Assembly (NCBI RefSeq): GCF_001020985.1
Contig: NZ_CP011542.1
Span: 2,728,001 to 2,792,000, forward strand
DNA length: 64,000 nucleotides
Reading direction: 5' to 3'
Origin: Corynebacterium mustelae
Lineage (GTDB): Bacteria > Actinomycetota > Actinomycetes > Mycobacteriales > Mycobacteriaceae
Numbering within the stretch: position 1 is the first letter of the stretch; each line of letters begins with the position of its first letter. The position numbers were made by a program, and so were the translations under genes. The notes below the pieces were generated by a model, which did not search any database, was not told the origin of the DNA, and saw only the letters and a list, made by a program, of their open reading frames with translations. This document shows, piece by piece, positions 1-10,861 of the stretch.

Positions 1-3000
1 CAATGACCACCATGTCATCCAGGTCTTGACGAACCTGGTTGGCGAAATCCGGGGTGGTTTCGGCAACTGGCCGGTACGGGGTTGGCAGAGCTTCAATCGT
101 GTTGGGTTCCTCAGCTTCTGGTGCGGCGGAGCCTCGCTCCAACTGCCGTGCCAATGCTGGCAGGTCGATATCAATTTCACCCAACCCTCCAGTGACATCA
201 ACTGTCACTGGAGACTGTGCTGCGGTTGCCCTCACGTCGGTGGCGATCTGTGCCACCAACAGGTCAGCCATTTCTTCGGTGGAATAAGTGGTTACACCGG
301 CAGCCTCTACAGCTTCGACCAGTGGGTCGTTTCCGCCCATAAGACCAGTGCCACGCACCCAACCGATCAGCATGTGCACTAACGAGGTATGTGGTTGCCA
401 CGCCGGTTCGGCATTCCACCGGGTAACCAAGGCATCGAGTGCAGCCTTGGATTCACCGTATGCGCCGTCGCCGCCGAAGCGGCCACGGTTCGGCGATCCG
501 GGCAGCACCACGTGCAGCCTGCGTCCAACATGGGTGTCGGTGCCAATGGTGGAAAGACCAGCGATCAACCGTTCCACGGACCACAGCAGCAAACGCATCT
601 GCATCTCGGCAGCCGGTCCGGCGTCGGCAAGCGAACCGGAGACGCGCGGTGCCGCAAACGGGAACAGCAGGGTTGGTTTGAGCGCCGGTTTGACTAGCTT
701 GGACGCGCCGTTGACGGTGGCGGTCTGCGCGGAACCAACCCACGCGATCAGATCGTCAAGATCACTGAAGCTGGACAAGTTAGCAGGAACCACCCATAGA
801 GCCGCAGTTCCGCGTGCGGACTCAGAATACAGCTTCTTGTAGTAGCCCAACCGGTCGTGGCTTAACGACGACGTGGTGGCGATCACTGTAGCCCCGCCAG
901 CCAAAAGTCGCTTGACCACACTGGCGGCGATGGAATTCGGGGAGGCGCCAGTGACAACTGCCACATCTTCGGCAAATTCCAGGGTTCGGTTATCGCGCGC
1001 TTGGGCTGCTAGTTCGCTAAGCCCGAAGAACTCCGCTTGGCGGGCAACCTGCTCACCGGCACCGGTGACATCAATTGACTTTGAAGTGATCTCGCCCAAG
1101 GCAACCCGAGTGATATCCTCGCGTGCGCTGGCCCAGCGGTCGTCGATAAGCACCGCCAGATTCTCATCGAACCGGGGTTTGATTTGGCGCGGCCAATCAG
1201 AGCCCAATTCCCGCGAAACAAGTTCAAATAGAGCAGCATCTGCATCGGCATCATCTAGTGACAGAGTCTTAGACGGTTCGGCATCCAAGCCTAAGTTGCT
1301 CAAGATGGTGCGGGCAGCTGCGGCAAGCACACCAGCCTTACCGGTGACTTGCTCAGCAAATTCACCCAAGGCTGCGGAGTCAACAACTCCACCGCCAGCG
1401 CCGCCACCAGCACCTGGCATAGCAACGGCAACTCCCTGTTTCGCTGCCACGGCTTGCACCGCCGCATCAATCAATTGATCCAGTTCAGCAGCATTTCCAG
1501 GCGCGGCTGGGCTGAGCGTTGCCAAATCACCGCCGCGTAACGATGCGCCCTCGCGGGCACAAAGAACAACCTCTGCGACCACATGATCGGCCCAGCCCTG
1601 TCCCAAGCCCCACGCACCGGTGACTCGTTCAGAAATGTAGTTCGCGCGTTTACCAGTTGGCCCAGTCAGACGGCGCAAAGCATCACCAACTGCCTCCGAA
1701 AGAACCGGCCCGAAAGCGGTGTAGCCCTTAGCCATACGGGACACGGTGGCATACAGATCATTTAGCTCGGCATCCGCAGCGCCATCTATAGCGCCCAGAC
1801 CAAATTCCACCCCAAGGTCCAATAACAATTGATTGCGGCGAGATGACACACCTTCTACCAGGGTTTCGATGGAGTCCGAAGCACCCATTTGATCCGGGCG
1901 AACCTTCGTCCACAGTGCAATGAGCATCGCGGTGGCTTCCGCCGGGCCAAACGAGATATCGCTTGGGGTACCAGCTGCAGCCGGAGCCGCTGCGGGTGCT
2001 TCTACTGGCACTGCGGTATCGGCAACTGGTGTAGTTTCGGCCGTTGAAGCAGGCTGTGCTGGCGCTTGGTTGCTTAGTTCAGCGCTTTCTGGCTGTTCAG
2101 GTTCTGGAACCTCACGCACAATTTCATCGGAAGCGAACACGACGCTTCGGTCGCGTTCAACGTTGAGGATTTCGACCTCAACACCGGCGTACTGCGGCAA
2201 CGCTGTAGTCTGAGCCATCATATTGGCCAAGGTTGGGGCAGAACCCACGCCGACCTCAACAAACCGCTCGGCGCCTAGTCCCCCATTCTCGGCGGAGCGC
2301 AACAACAAATCCTGGGTTTCGATCCACCGCACTGGTGAGGCGAACTGCCAGGCTAACAGCTCCACTAGGAGGGTGCGGGCCAGGCGCTTCGGATTACGCA
2401 CTTCAACATCAAAATCAGCCAGAATATCCTTGATGATCGGCGCATCCACTACTTCCAGAATGGACTCGACGAATTCGCGTGTAAGCTCAAACGGCCGGGC
2501 AACCAGATTCGGGATGTACCGTCCCACCAGGATGTCTAGTTCCACTTCGTCGGGCAACAAATCATCCAAGGTGTCGCGGAATGCATCCACCCCACCTAGC
2601 AAGTGGCTGGAGTGGAACGGCACATCGATGCCAGGGATCAGAATGAACGCCCGCTGACCCGGCGCGGCTTCGTCGCATGCGGCTTCCAGTGCTTTTAAGC
2701 CTTTGAATGTACCGGCCACAGCGTACTGCATACCGGCAAGGTTGTAGTTGACGATCTCTAAAAATTCGCCCGACTTGTTTGCGATGTCAGCCACGAAATC
2801 AAAGACGTTTTCTGCGGTCAGACCCATCTTGTGTGGGCGAAGTGCGGCCAGGCCGTAGTTTGAGTTGCCTTCAGCGTCACGTTCAACCAGCCGGTGCATG
2901 GTCAGGCCACGTTGGTAGACGATCTCCACAACGTTTTCTAACGACAGCACGTCTGCGTAAGCGGCCAGTGCGTTGTACTCGCCCACCGAGTGTCCAGCGA

Positions 3001-6000
3001 AAAATGCGCGTTGGTTTAAGACATTAGCTTCCCGCATTTCAGCGATCTGTGCCACACCCAAACACGCCATAGCAACCTGGGTGAACTGGGTGAGGAACAA
3101 TACGCCCTTCGGGTGGGTGAATGTCTCGCCCGCAACGACAACCTCCGTCGGATTGTTTTGGACAATCTCTAGAACTGAGAAGCCTAGTTTGCTGCGGGTA
3201 TGTTTATCGGCTCGATCCCACACCTCGCGTGCGGCTGCTGACTTGGAGCGCGATTCCATACCCATGCCTTGCGACTGGATACCTTGACCTGGGAATGCGT
3301 AGAACGTTTCTGGTGCCACCATCGTCGCGGTGGCTGTTAATACCATTTGCCCGTTGACGGTTGCGGTTACTTCGCGCACCTCACTGCGCCCAGGGCGGGT
3401 GTCGATGCCAGTGCGCTCCACCAGAAATTCGATCTCAGCTCCTGGCAGGATCGGTGCCAGCATAGTCGCGGTGTATTCCGCCACCTTGGCTGGAGCGGTG
3501 GTTACAGACTCGTCTGAGTAACCAGCGGCGGCCAATAGTTCCGCGATGGCGGAGGTCCACATGCCGTGCACGATTACACCATTGTTGAGACCAGCAAGCG
3601 CTGCAGCTGTGTCGGATACGTGTATCGGGTTCCGGTCACCTGAAACCACAGCGAAGGGATGCATAGATTCGGGAGCGGTCACCTTGGCATAGGCACGGAA
3701 GGACCGTGGGGCATGTTCATGGGTAGGTAGTACGGAGGTGTTTGTTCGGGCGGTAGCCTTCCCGCGTCGACCCCGCACCGCCATTCGTTCAGATAGCTTC
3801 GCTATGCGATTGCCATGTGCTGTAATTTCAGCGCGGATCAAAATGATGCGGCCGATCTCGGTGTCAGAGACGTCTTCTGCCTGCGCGGTAACTTCAATGT
3901 CAATTACCTCGCCTGGTTTCGGATTCGGCAGATCACCAATCAAAGTGATGTGGTGCTCCAGGTGCACCAAACTCAACATGCCTTCAACAACGGAGGCAGA
4001 ATCGGTTCCTGGAATAACAGCCGACTGCACTGCTGCGAAAATCGCGGGCCACGACCGTCCTACTAAAACGTCCGGTGCCGTACCAGCCGGTACTATGCTG
4101 CTAGGCAAGTGGCCAGCGGTGACGTTGACGTAATCAGCAATGTCCTCGGCGGAAAGCGTAGTACGCCACGTGGCCACACCGGAGGCATTCTCCCCGATCT
4201 GTCCACCAGCAGCAATCGTCGCCAAGCTAGTCATCGCAGCTTCGGCATCAGCTTGGGTTACCTGTGGAACCGCGCTTATTGGGGCATCTTTCGGTATTGA
4301 TATCCGAATGTCTAGGTCCGCTGTGGTACCAAACGCGGTCGATCCTGCCAGTGGCACCGTTAACACCACATGCTCGTCATCTTCGGGAATCAAGATGGCA
4401 CCGGTTGGCCCATGGCTGGCCTGTTTGCGGCCATTGACCTCGCCGAACTCCCACGCATCGATATCGCTTAGGCGGGCAATAAGCGACGTTTGGTGGCGAC
4501 CTGCCCAATAGGTTCCGGAAGCATTGATTACTCGCTTAGCAGGGCATAGCGGTTCTTCAATAACTTCCGCATTGTCATTCTCCAACTGGGCAATGGTCGC
4601 AGCGTTAAACCGCTCTAACAGCTCGGCCACCGGTTCGTTTGCTTTAGTAATACCCGCAACTGCGGCAATGCCTGGGATGATTGCCACCTGGTCGGCGTCG
4701 TAACGCTCATCATGCGACTGCCACAGCGAGTCGGAACGCCACCAACGGCGTACGTCCTGATCGATAACTGGTACGAAATTTACCGGTTTGCCAGGGGTAC
4801 GACACAGCTGCATAAACCATGCGACGTCCGCCGGGTGCAACGTATCCGTTGCCGCCTCCGGGTACGCTGCCACTAGCTTTTCGACGACCGCAGCCGGATC
4901 ATCTTCCACCGAAACCTGCACTTGGGGTGCGAATCGGCCGTGATCCTGCGCAATCAACCGAGCTTCGCAGCGAGCCACCATCTCAGCGAAGCGGTTAAAC
5001 CACGATATGTCCGTCCATTCGCCCTTATAGGGGCCAGAAAGCTCAAGATACCGCTCTAACCAATCGGTGTAGGTCATGGCTGGTAGATGACCAAAATATG
5101 GCTTTGCGGTCTTGGCAATTGCTGCAATGATTTCGTCCCGACGGGCTGCCACTGCATCAGCATCGCCAGCAACCTCGTCTAACAATCGTCCAGCTCGGGC
5201 GAAGGAATTATCAATCTCGTGAATATCCGCCCCCAGTTGGGAGCGGCCCGAAGCCATTCCGCCAGCGGCCTTTCCGGCACCTACCCAATCTTCAATGCCG
5301 GTGGTTTCCACCAGCATCTTCTTCACAGATTCGGAGGTTTTGGCTTCTTTAGTGGCCATAGCGGCGGTACCGATCAAAATGCCATCCACTGGCATCGGTG
5401 GCAGGTCGTACTTCGTTGCCCAATCACCTGTAAGGTATTCGGCGGCGCGTTCTGGGGTGCCGATACCGCCACCTACACACAACACAACATTGTCGTGGGC
5501 ACGAATATCTTCATACGTATTAATGAGCAGATCATCCAAGTCCTCCCAGGAATGGTGCCCACCAGCTTTGCCACCTTCAACCTGAACGATCACCGGAACG
5601 TCAGGAACATCGGCGGCTACGGCGAGTACCTTGGCGATTTGCCGTACCGCTCCGGGCTTAAAGGCTACCCACGGGAAACCTCCGTCGCGCAGCTCGTGGA
5701 CCAGGGCAACTGCCTCATCGTGTTCCGGAATACCAGCGGTGACAACGATCCCATCGATCGGTGCTCCGTTGGCACGAGCCTTAGGCACTAACCGTTTGCC
5801 GCCGATTTGCATTTTCCACAGGTACGGGTCAAGGAACATCGAGTTGAACTGGGCGTTTACGCCTGGCAAAAGCAAGGAGGTGAGTTTCTCGATATGTGCT
5901 TCCAGAATTTCTGGGGTTACCTGGCCACCGCCAGCCAATTCCGCCCAGTGCCCGGCGTTTGCCGCCGCCGCAACGATTTCTGGGTCGACCGTGGTTGGAG

Positions 6001-7219
6001 TCATGCCAGCGAGCAGCATAGGGCTACGGCCGGTGAGTTCGGTGAACTTAGTGGAGACGCGGTTTCCGTTGGCGGTTTTAAGCAACCGAGGTGCGAATTC
6101 CTTGAAGTTTCGTGGAAGTTCAGGAGCTTGTCCTGCGTCGAAAAGCTGGGACTGACCACTTAGCCCACTCACGCTCAATGACAGTGCACCGCGTCCGACC
6201 AGGATTGAATTAGTAAGCAAGCCAACGCCCGCCGCCGGGCCCACATCAAGAATCCACCGAGCACCTGCATCTACAACCTCAGTGACCTGCGCCAACCAGT
6301 CCACCGGGTCGACCATGGTCGACTGCGCGACTTCGCGTGCCAGGTTGACATCTAATTCAGCTTTCTTTGCCCACGCAACGACCTGCTCCACACCGTCTGC
6401 CATCAGTGGGTGATGGAAACCAACCTGTACCGCCAGTGGAGTAACAGTGGGTGCGAAAGCAGCACCGCCGCGCTGTTTCTCCTCAATAGCTTTCGCGTCC
6501 TTGCGTGCCCATGCGTTCACAACATCAACGACTTTGCGGTTATCTGCTGGGCGCCCCACAATGACGAAGGTATCGCGCGAGTTACGCAAACCGATCACCG
6601 GGCGGCTTTGCGACGCCTCCACACCGCAGGCCACAGCGATGGCTTCTTCCACCTGCTGGCGGCTAACACCCGAGATAGCCACCATTGGCATATCTTCGCC
6701 CGTTGCGACCAAACCGGTGATGCGAGCCTGGCGAGTAATAGCCGCACCTACCAATTGCGCGATTGCCAGAACCTCCGCAGCACGGCTGAGATCCTGGCAG
6801 GCAATAACCCCCAGCAATCCCTGGGAATGTCCAATACTCGCAATCGCCGATTCCACATCAAGACCCTGTGCCTCCAACTGATCCAGCACCGCAAGCTGGG
6901 CAACAAAGATGCCTGGCACACTGACTGCCGCCTGGCTCAAGTCAATGGCAATGTTGCCGTGATCAGCCCAGTTTAGTGGGTCGAAGCCATAAGGTCGGGT
7001 ACCCGCAATCTCGTCAGCCACTGGGGCGATCAGCGCAGCTGCCTGTTCTACCAGCGGCGCCACCGTTTTGCGAGCCCCCTGTGCTACCGCAGCCTGAAGT
7101 GTGGGTAGCCACTCGAAACCCTGGCCAGAAAACGCCAACGCAAACGGCTGTGTGGCAAAGCGATCGATGAGTCGATCAGTTCCTGGTTGGAGGCCGAATT
7201 TGTGGGATGTATCGGTCAC
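1..7219 (-). CDS. fas: type I fatty acid synthase, N-terminal 2406 codons (3' end outside window)
   Basis: Multifunctional cytosolic synthase that builds acyl-CoA from acetyl- and malonyl-CoA. The GTG start at 7219 has AGGAG seven bases upstream. Seen in order: acetyltransferase with GHSQG (Ser132); TIM-barrel flavin enoyl reductase with GMTPTTVDPE near residue 405 and GGGIGTP near 580; MaoC-type dehydratase with GDRNPIHVSD near 1193; malonyl/palmitoyl transferase with GHSVGEYNAL (Ser1411); acyl carrier protein with SDSIETL (phosphopantetheine Ser1783); ketoreductase with VAVVTGASPNSIAASV near 2084. The ketosynthase should lie beyond position 1, since corynebacterial FAS-I proteins are about 3000 residues. 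The frame is open throughout the window. Monocistronic-looking, with a 223-bp AT-rich upstream region that holds no gene. Whether this is FasA or FasB cannot be told here. Confidence 0.97.
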   Translation of the reverse strand, partial: MTDTSHKFGLQPGTDRLIDRFATQPFALAFSGQGFEWLPTLQAAVAQGARKTVAPLVEQAAALIAPVADEIAGTRPYGFDPLNWADHGNIAIDLSQAAVSVPGIFVAQLAVLDQLEAQGLDVESAIASIGHSQGLLGVIACQDLSRAAEVLAIAQLVGAAITRQARITGLVATGEDMPMVAISGVSRQQVEEAIAVACGVEASQSRPVIGLRNSRDTFVIVGRPADNRKVVDVVNAWARKDAKAIEEKQRGGAAFAPTVTPLAVQVGFHHPLMADGVEQVVAWAKKAELDVNLAREVAQSTMVDPVDWLAQVTEVVDAGARWILDVGPAAGVGLLTNSILVGRGALSLSVSGLSGQSQLFDAGQAPELPRNFKEFAPRLLKTANGNRVSTKFTELTGRSPMLLAGMTPTTVDPEIVAAAANAGHWAELAGGGQVTPEILEAHIEKLTSLLLPGVNAQFNSMFLDPYLWKMQIGGKRLVPKARANGAPIDGIVVTAGIPEHDEAVALVHELRDGGFPWVAFKPGAVRQIAKVLAVAADVPDVPVIVQVEGGKAGGHHSWEDLDDLLINTYEDIRAHDNVVLCVGGGIGTPERAAEYLTGDWATKYDLPPMPVDGILIGTAAMATKEAKTSESVKKMLVETTGIEDWVGAGKAAGGMASGRSQLGADIHEIDNSFARAGRLLDEVAGDADAVAARRDEIIAAIAKTAKPYFGHLPAMTYTDWLERYLELSGPYKGEWTDISWFNRFAEMVARCEARLIAQDHGRFAPQVQVSVEDDPAAVVEKLVAAYPEAATDTLHPADVAWFMQLCRTPGKPVNFVPVIDQDVRRWWRSDSLWQSHDERYDADQVAIIPGIAAVAGITKANEPVAELLERFNAATIAQLENDNAEVIEEPLCPAKRVINASGTYWAGRHQTSLIARLSDIDAWEFGEVNGRKQASHGPTGAILIPEDDEHVVLTVPLAGSTAFGTTADLDIRISIPKDAPISAVPQVTQADAEAAMTSLATIAAGGQIGENASGVATWRTTLSAEDIADYVNVTAGHLPSSIVPAGTAPDVLVGRSWPAIFAAVQSAVIPGTDSASVVEGMLSLVHLEHHITLIGDLPNPKPGEVIDIEVTAQAEDVSDTEIGRIILIRAEITAHGNRIAKLSERMAVRGRRGKATARTNTSVLPTHEHAPRSFRAYAKVTAPESMHPFAVVSGDRNPIHVSDTAAALAGLNNGVIVHGMWTSAIAELLAAAGYSDESVTTAPAKVAEYTATMLAPILPGAEIEFLVERTGIDTRPGRSEVREVTATVNGQMVLTATATMVAPETFYAFPGQGIQSQGMGMESRSKSAAAREVWDRADKHTRSKLGFSVLEIVQNNPTEVVVAGETFTHPKGVLFLTQFTQVAMACLGVAQIAEMREANVLNQRAFFAGHSVGEYNALAAYADVLSLENVVEIVYQRGLTMHRLVERDAEGNSNYGLAALRPHKMGLTAENVFDFVADIANKSGEFLEIVNYNLAGMQYAVAGTFKGLKALEAACDEAAPGQRAFILIPGIDVPFHSSHLLGGVDAFRDTLDDLLPDEVELDILVGRYIPNLVARPFELTREFVESILEVVDAPIIKDILADFDVEVRNPKRLARTLLVELLAWQFASPVRWIETQDLLLRSAENGGLGAERFVEVGVGSAPTLANMMAQTTALPQYAGVEVEILNVERDRSVVFASDEIVREVPEPEQPESAELSNQAPAQPASTAETTPVADTAVPVEAPAAAPAAAGTPSDISFGPAEATAMLIALWTKVRPDQMGASDSIETLVEGVSSRRNQLLLDLGVEFGLGAIDGAADAELNDLYATVSRMAKGYTAFGPVLSEAVGDALRRLTGPTGKRANYISERVTGAWGLGQGWADHVVAEVVLCAREGASLRGGDLATLSPAAPGNAAELDQLIDAAVQAVAAKQGVAVAMPGAGGGAGGGVVDSAALGEFAEQVTGKAGVLAAAARTILSNLGLDAEPSKTLSLDDADADAALFELVSRELGSDWPRQIKPRFDENLAVLIDDRWASAREDITRVALGEITSKSIDVTGAGEQVARQAEFFGLSELAAQARDNRTLEFAEDVAVVTGASPNSIAASVVKRLLAGGATVIATTSSLSHDRLGYYKKLYSESARGTAALWVVPANLSSFSDLDDLIAWVGSAQTATVNGASKLVKPALKPTLLFPFAAPRVSGSLADAGPAAEMQMRLLLWSVERLIAGLSTIGTDTHVGRRLHVVLPGSPNRGRFGGDGAYGESKAALDALVTRWNAEPAWQPHTSLVHMLIGWVRGTGLMGGNDPLVEAVEAAGVTTYSTEEMADLLVAQIATDVRATAAQSPVTVDVTGGLGEIDIDLPALARQLERGSAAPEAEEPNTIEALPTPYRPVAETTPDFANQVRQDLDDMVVI

Positions 7220-7442
7220 GGGAAAACTCCTGAACACTCGGTTACTGAAAAATCCGCCCCCAGTTCAGCCGCATCGCGTTACCTTTAAAAAAGTTGGCAC
7301 GACAAAATTAGGGACGTAAAAGTTTTGCCTAACAAATATGCCACAAAACATGAGGGAAGTGTCATCTTTTGCGCCCTAAACCGAGAAATTCACATAAAAC
7401 TTCCAGGCAACACATCCACCCATCCCCCCGAAAAACCCCAGC

Positions 7443-7661
7443 TCAATCCCCCAAAATCTGAGAAATAATCCGCTCGGCAGATTCCCACTCATCAGAATCT
7501 AAAACACCATCCGCTTCACCCCTATTCGGCGCGTCGACATCCGGAACGTACCACTGGGTGGATGGTTCAAACACCTGACAGGGATTGTCTGGTACCACCT
7601 CAGCCGACTGCACAATGCCATGGGCCGCCAAATACTCATCAAAATTACGAGAAATACTCAT
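7443..7661 (-). CDS. small acidic hypothetical protein (72 aa)
   Basis: Not recognised. A short acidic protein (start MSISRNFDEYLAAHG, end SAERIISQILGD) with no signal peptide or membrane segment. It begins 36 bases after the aldehyde dehydrogenase stop on the same strand, so it is probably the last gene of that transcript. The Shine-Dalgarno is weak (GATGA). A real gene is likely from the ATG start, the amphipathic C-terminal helix and the lack of a competing frame, but no role can be given. Confidence 0.55.
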   Translation of the reverse strand: MSISRNFDEYLAAHGIVQSAEVVPDNPCQVFEPSTQWYVPDVDAPNRGEADGVLDSDEWESAERIISQILGD

Positions 7662-7697
7662 AAGTCATCAGTGTAATAGGCGACCCATCATGAATAA

Positions 7698-9131
7698 TCA
7701 GTCGAGGTGAATGACCCCAGTACGCAGATCGCTCATATCTAGCAGCGTATGTTTGCCACCGATCCGACCCCAACCGGTACGAGTACCACCTACACCACCA
7801 AACGGCATGTTAATGTCCCAGAAACCATTGCTATCATTTACGATCACCTGGCCAGTGCGCATATTTTCCACAAACCTATAGGCACGGGTCATATCCTTGG
7901 TGAAAACCGCTCCCTGCAACCCAAGTGCATCATCATTAGCCAAACGCAATAGCTCGTCATCATCAGCACCAACAATGATTGGCACCACCGGCCCAAAGGT
8001 CTCTTCGACACTAAGCAAACTATCTGGCGCCACGTTATCAACAACGGTGAATTCATAGTACAAATCCGTTGGGTAATCAGCACTACGATTACCACCGACA
8101 ACTATGTCAAAACCACGTTCCTTGGCTTCTTCCAGATGACGATCCACCTTCTCCGCTGTGCGTTGGTTATTCATCGGGCCCAACGTAGTCTTCTCATCGA
8201 AAGGATCACCAAGAACCGCTTCCGTCGCCGCAGCTTTAACCGCCGCAACAAAATCCTCATGTACCGCTTGATGGACCAACACACGACCAGTAGCACAGCA
8301 CACCTGGCCCGCGTTATAGTATGCACCCTGAACAACCGCTTTAGCAGCCGCATCAAGATCAGCATCATCAAGCACCACTACCGGACCATTTCCGGAAGCC
8401 TCAATGATCGCCCGCTTAAGACCAGCGGTCTGCACAATCTTTTCCGCCGTAGCAGAAGACCCAATGAAGCCAATCGCGTCGATTCCCGTATGGCTCACCA
8501 ATTGCGCACCAAAATCACCTTCACCGGGAAGAATATTAATCAATCCGGGTGGCACACCTGCCTCATTTAAAACATCAACCAACGTCAGCAACGTCAAAGA
8601 GGTATGGGTTGGCGGCTTGACCACCAATGCATTACCCGTAGCGAGTCCCGGAGCCGCAAATTCGGAAAACATCAAAACTGGGAAATTCCACGGAATGACA
8701 ATTGCCCAGGTTCCAACTGGTTGATAGAAAGTCCACATCCGTTTGTGCGGATCGTTAGCGGGGAGAGTCTCACCATGCAACCGCACCGCATCTTCAGCAT
8801 GCAACCGGAACAGTTCCGCAGTCTCATCAACATCAGCGTAGGACTCCGTGATCGGCTTACCCTGCTCCAGTGTCAAAAGCTTCGCCAACTCATCGCGACG
8901 CGCATCAATCAACTCCCCCACTTTGCGACACACAGCCGCTCGCTGCCAAACCCCCACCTGCCGCCACTGCGCTTGCGCCTCCCGCGCCACAGACACCGCG
9001 CGATCCAGATCAGCTGACGTAGGAACAGCGACTTCTGCAATCACATCCCCTGTCACTGGGCTCACGATTGGAGTTACACCACCATCAGAGGCGTCAACAA
9101 ATTCACCGCCAATATAAAGCTGAGTTTTCAT
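7698..9131 (-). CDS. NAD(P)-dependent aldehyde dehydrogenase
   Basis: Oxidises an aldehyde to the acid in the cytosol. A 477-residue protein of normal family length. Seen: cofactor-binding region with PWNFPVLMF, GSSATAEKI, the glutamate motif as EASGNGP near residue 245, the catalytic cysteine in AGQVCCATGR near 280, and EETFGPVVPI. The glutamate motif is ASGNGP rather than the usual LGGKNP, so it sits off the betaine-aldehyde branch. It is divergent from a DAO-type flavoprotein at 9440; oxidase plus aldehyde dehydrogenase is the usual pairing for amine or polyamine breakdown, which suggests an aminoaldehyde substrate. That is inference from context. Start: ATG at 9131. Confidence 0.93.
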   Translation of the reverse strand: MKTQLYIGGEFVDASDGGVTPIVSPVTGDVIAEVAVPTSADLDRAVSVAREAQAQWRQVGVWQRAAVCRKVGELIDARRDELAKLLTLEQGKPITESYADVDETAELFRLHAEDAVRLHGETLPANDPHKRMWTFYQPVGTWAIVIPWNFPVLMFSEFAAPGLATGNALVVKPPTHTSLTLLTLVDVLNEAGVPPGLINILPGEGDFGAQLVSHTGIDAIGFIGSSATAEKIVQTAGLKRAIIEASGNGPVVVLDDADLDAAAKAVVQGAYYNAGQVCCATGRVLVHQAVHEDFVAAVKAAATEAVLGDPFDEKTTLGPMNNQRTAEKVDRHLEEAKERGFDIVVGGNRSADYPTDLYYEFTVVDNVAPDSLLSVEETFGPVVPIIVGADDDELLRLANDDALGLQGAVFTKDMTRAYRFVENMRTGQVIVNDSNGFWDINMPFGGVGGTRTGWGRIGGKHTLLDMSDLRTGVIHLD

Positions 9132-9439
9132 TTATTTGTCACCAACATTCCTTTGAAAAACATGAAACGAAACGGGGGACACAGCTATATAAGAAAACCC
9201 GAGGGAATTCCTAAGGTGAAACTCAGCCGCAAAACCCCGATTCAAGAGCACATATAGCCAAAAGCTAGTGCGCCCCACCCTATACAAAACCGCCGAAAAC
9301 GCGCCACAATTCACCACAAATAACTACCCCCATCTCCCACACCTACCACATATTTTTCGAGGGAAACCCACCCCCACTACCTCGTCCGCCGTAGCATAGA
9401 CATCAAGCAGAAAAGACGAAAAAGGAAACCTCAGAACAC
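9132..9439. promoter_or_regulatory. divergent intergenic region, aldehyde dehydrogenase / DAO oxidoreductase
   Basis: 308 bases between the two divergent starts, with several AT-rich tracts (for example CTATATAAGAAAA near 9184). It must carry both promoters, but I could not choose -35/-10 pairs with confidence. A 61-codon minus-strand frame that ends at the aldehyde dehydrogenase start is not supported as a gene. Confidence 0.4.
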
Positions 9440-10846
9440 ATGTCCACCGCCTACGGATCCACACCAACCCACGACCCAGCACTTCTCACCGAAGCGCTCA
9501 AAGACGCGAACACCACGCCCTTTTGGCTCGATAACCCCAACCGACCGGAGCCACGGCCCGCGCTGACTGAAGACATCAACGCTGACCTCCTTATAGTCGG
9601 TGGCGGCTTCTGCGGACTATGGACTGCAATTATCGCCAAAGAACGCCACCCCGAATGGGACGTTGTGGTCGTCGAAAAGCGGCGAATTGCGTGGGCTGCC
9701 AGCGGTCGCAATGGTGGCTTCTGCGAATCCAATCTCACCCACGGCGACGACAACGGAAAACTCCACTTCCCCAACGAATTAGCAACGATACACAAGCTTG
9801 CCGACGAAAACTTCGCCGAACTTCACCGCACCATCACCCAATACAACATTGATGCCGAATGGGAAAACACCGGCGTCATGGTCGTAGCCACCGAAAACCA
9901 CCAAGTTCCGTGGATCACCAATAGCAACGCCCAACAACTTAATCCCACCGACAACCACGGCCACGGCAACTCCCCTGTCTACCGCGCCGCATTATTCAAA
10001 AAAGACGGATACTCCTTCGTCCACCCCGCAAAGCTAGCTTGGGGGCTAGCCGAAGCAGCGGAAAAACTCGGTGTCACAATCTACGAAAACACCGAAATCA
10101 CCGACCTCAAACACAACCAAACTGGCGCCACAGCCCACACACCAGAAGGAAAAATAACCGCCACCAAAGTAGCGCTGGCAACAAACGCATTCCCCTCCTT
10201 GCTACGACACCTGCGACTGTTTACACTCCCGGTCTACGATTACGCCATCGTTACAGAACCACTCACCAATAACCAACTAAAAGAAATCGGGTGGACGCAG
10301 CGCAACGGAATCACCGACTCAGGCAAAGAATTCCACTACTACCGCAAAACCGCCGACAACCGCATCCTCTTCGGCGGCTGGGACGCCATCTACCACCGCG
10401 GACGTAAAATCACCCCACGGTACGACCAACGCCCCGAAACATTCCGACTACTCGTAGACCACCTCTACACCACCTTCCCCAGCCTAAAAGGCACAAAAAT
10501 CACCCATGCCTGGGGCGGAGTTATTGACATGTCCACCCAACTCGTTGCATTCCACGGCACAACCCGCAATAAAACCGTCGCCTACAGTGCCGGATTCACC
10601 GGACTCGGGCTCGGCGCCACCCGATTCGGCGCCGAAACAATGCTCGACCTACTCGAAGGAAAAGAAACCGAACGCACCAGGTTGAAAATGGCACGCCGAC
10701 TACCCATCCCGATCCCACCCGAACCAATCGCTTACCCCCTCGTACAAATCATGCGGCGTGCGGTAAACAAATCCGACCAAAACGGCGGGAAAGACGGCTT
10801 ACTACTCAAACTAATGGGACTATTTAAAATCGGATTTGATAGTTAA
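9440..10846 (+). CDS. FAD-dependent oxidoreductase, DAO family (PuuB-like)
   Basis: Flavin amine oxidase/dehydrogenase type protein, 468 residues. After an extended N-terminus it has the FAD dinucleotide motif DLLIVGGGFCGLWTA near residue 50, an acidic strand end VVVVEK, and the DAO hallmark AASGRNGGFCES. A C-terminal FAD contact reads GFTGLGLGATRFGAE. Length and motif order match gamma-glutamylputrescine oxidase-like proteins. Its divergent neighbour is an aldehyde dehydrogenase, so the product is probably an aldehyde. The substrate is unknown: putrescine derivatives are a guess from family and context. ATG at 9440 follows AAAAGGA at rather long spacing. A strong terminator follows. Confidence 0.88.
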   Translation: MSTAYGSTPTHDPALLTEALKDANTTPFWLDNPNRPEPRPALTEDINADLLIVGGGFCGLWTAIIAKERHPEWDVVVVEKRRIAWAASGRNGGFCESNLTHGDDNGKLHFPNELATIHKLADENFAELHRTITQYNIDAEWENTGVMVVATENHQVPWITNSNAQQLNPTDNHGHGNSPVYRAALFKKDGYSFVHPAKLAWGLAEAAEKLGVTIYENTEITDLKHNQTGATAHTPEGKITATKVALATNAFPSLLRHLRLFTLPVYDYAIVTEPLTNNQLKEIGWTQRNGITDSGKEFHYYRKTADNRILFGGWDAIYHRGRKITPRYDQRPETFRLLVDHLYTTFPSLKGTKITHAWGGVIDMSTQLVAFHGTTRNKTVAYSAGFTGLGLGATRFGAETMLDLLEGKETERTRLKMARRLPIPIPPEPIAYPLVQIMRRAVNKSDQNGGKDGLLLKLMGLFKIGFDS

Positions 10847-10861
10847 TAGTGATACAACCTT

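Noticed and set aside
288..2657. Long plus-strand frames across the first 7 kb (e.g. 184, 201 and 144 codons)
   Set aside because: Antisense shadows of the fas coding frame, whose catalytic motifs are continuous on the minus strand.
9132..9317. 61-codon minus-strand frame ending at the aldehyde dehydrogenase start
   Set aside because: Lies in the divergent promoter region, no ribosome site, no family resemblance.
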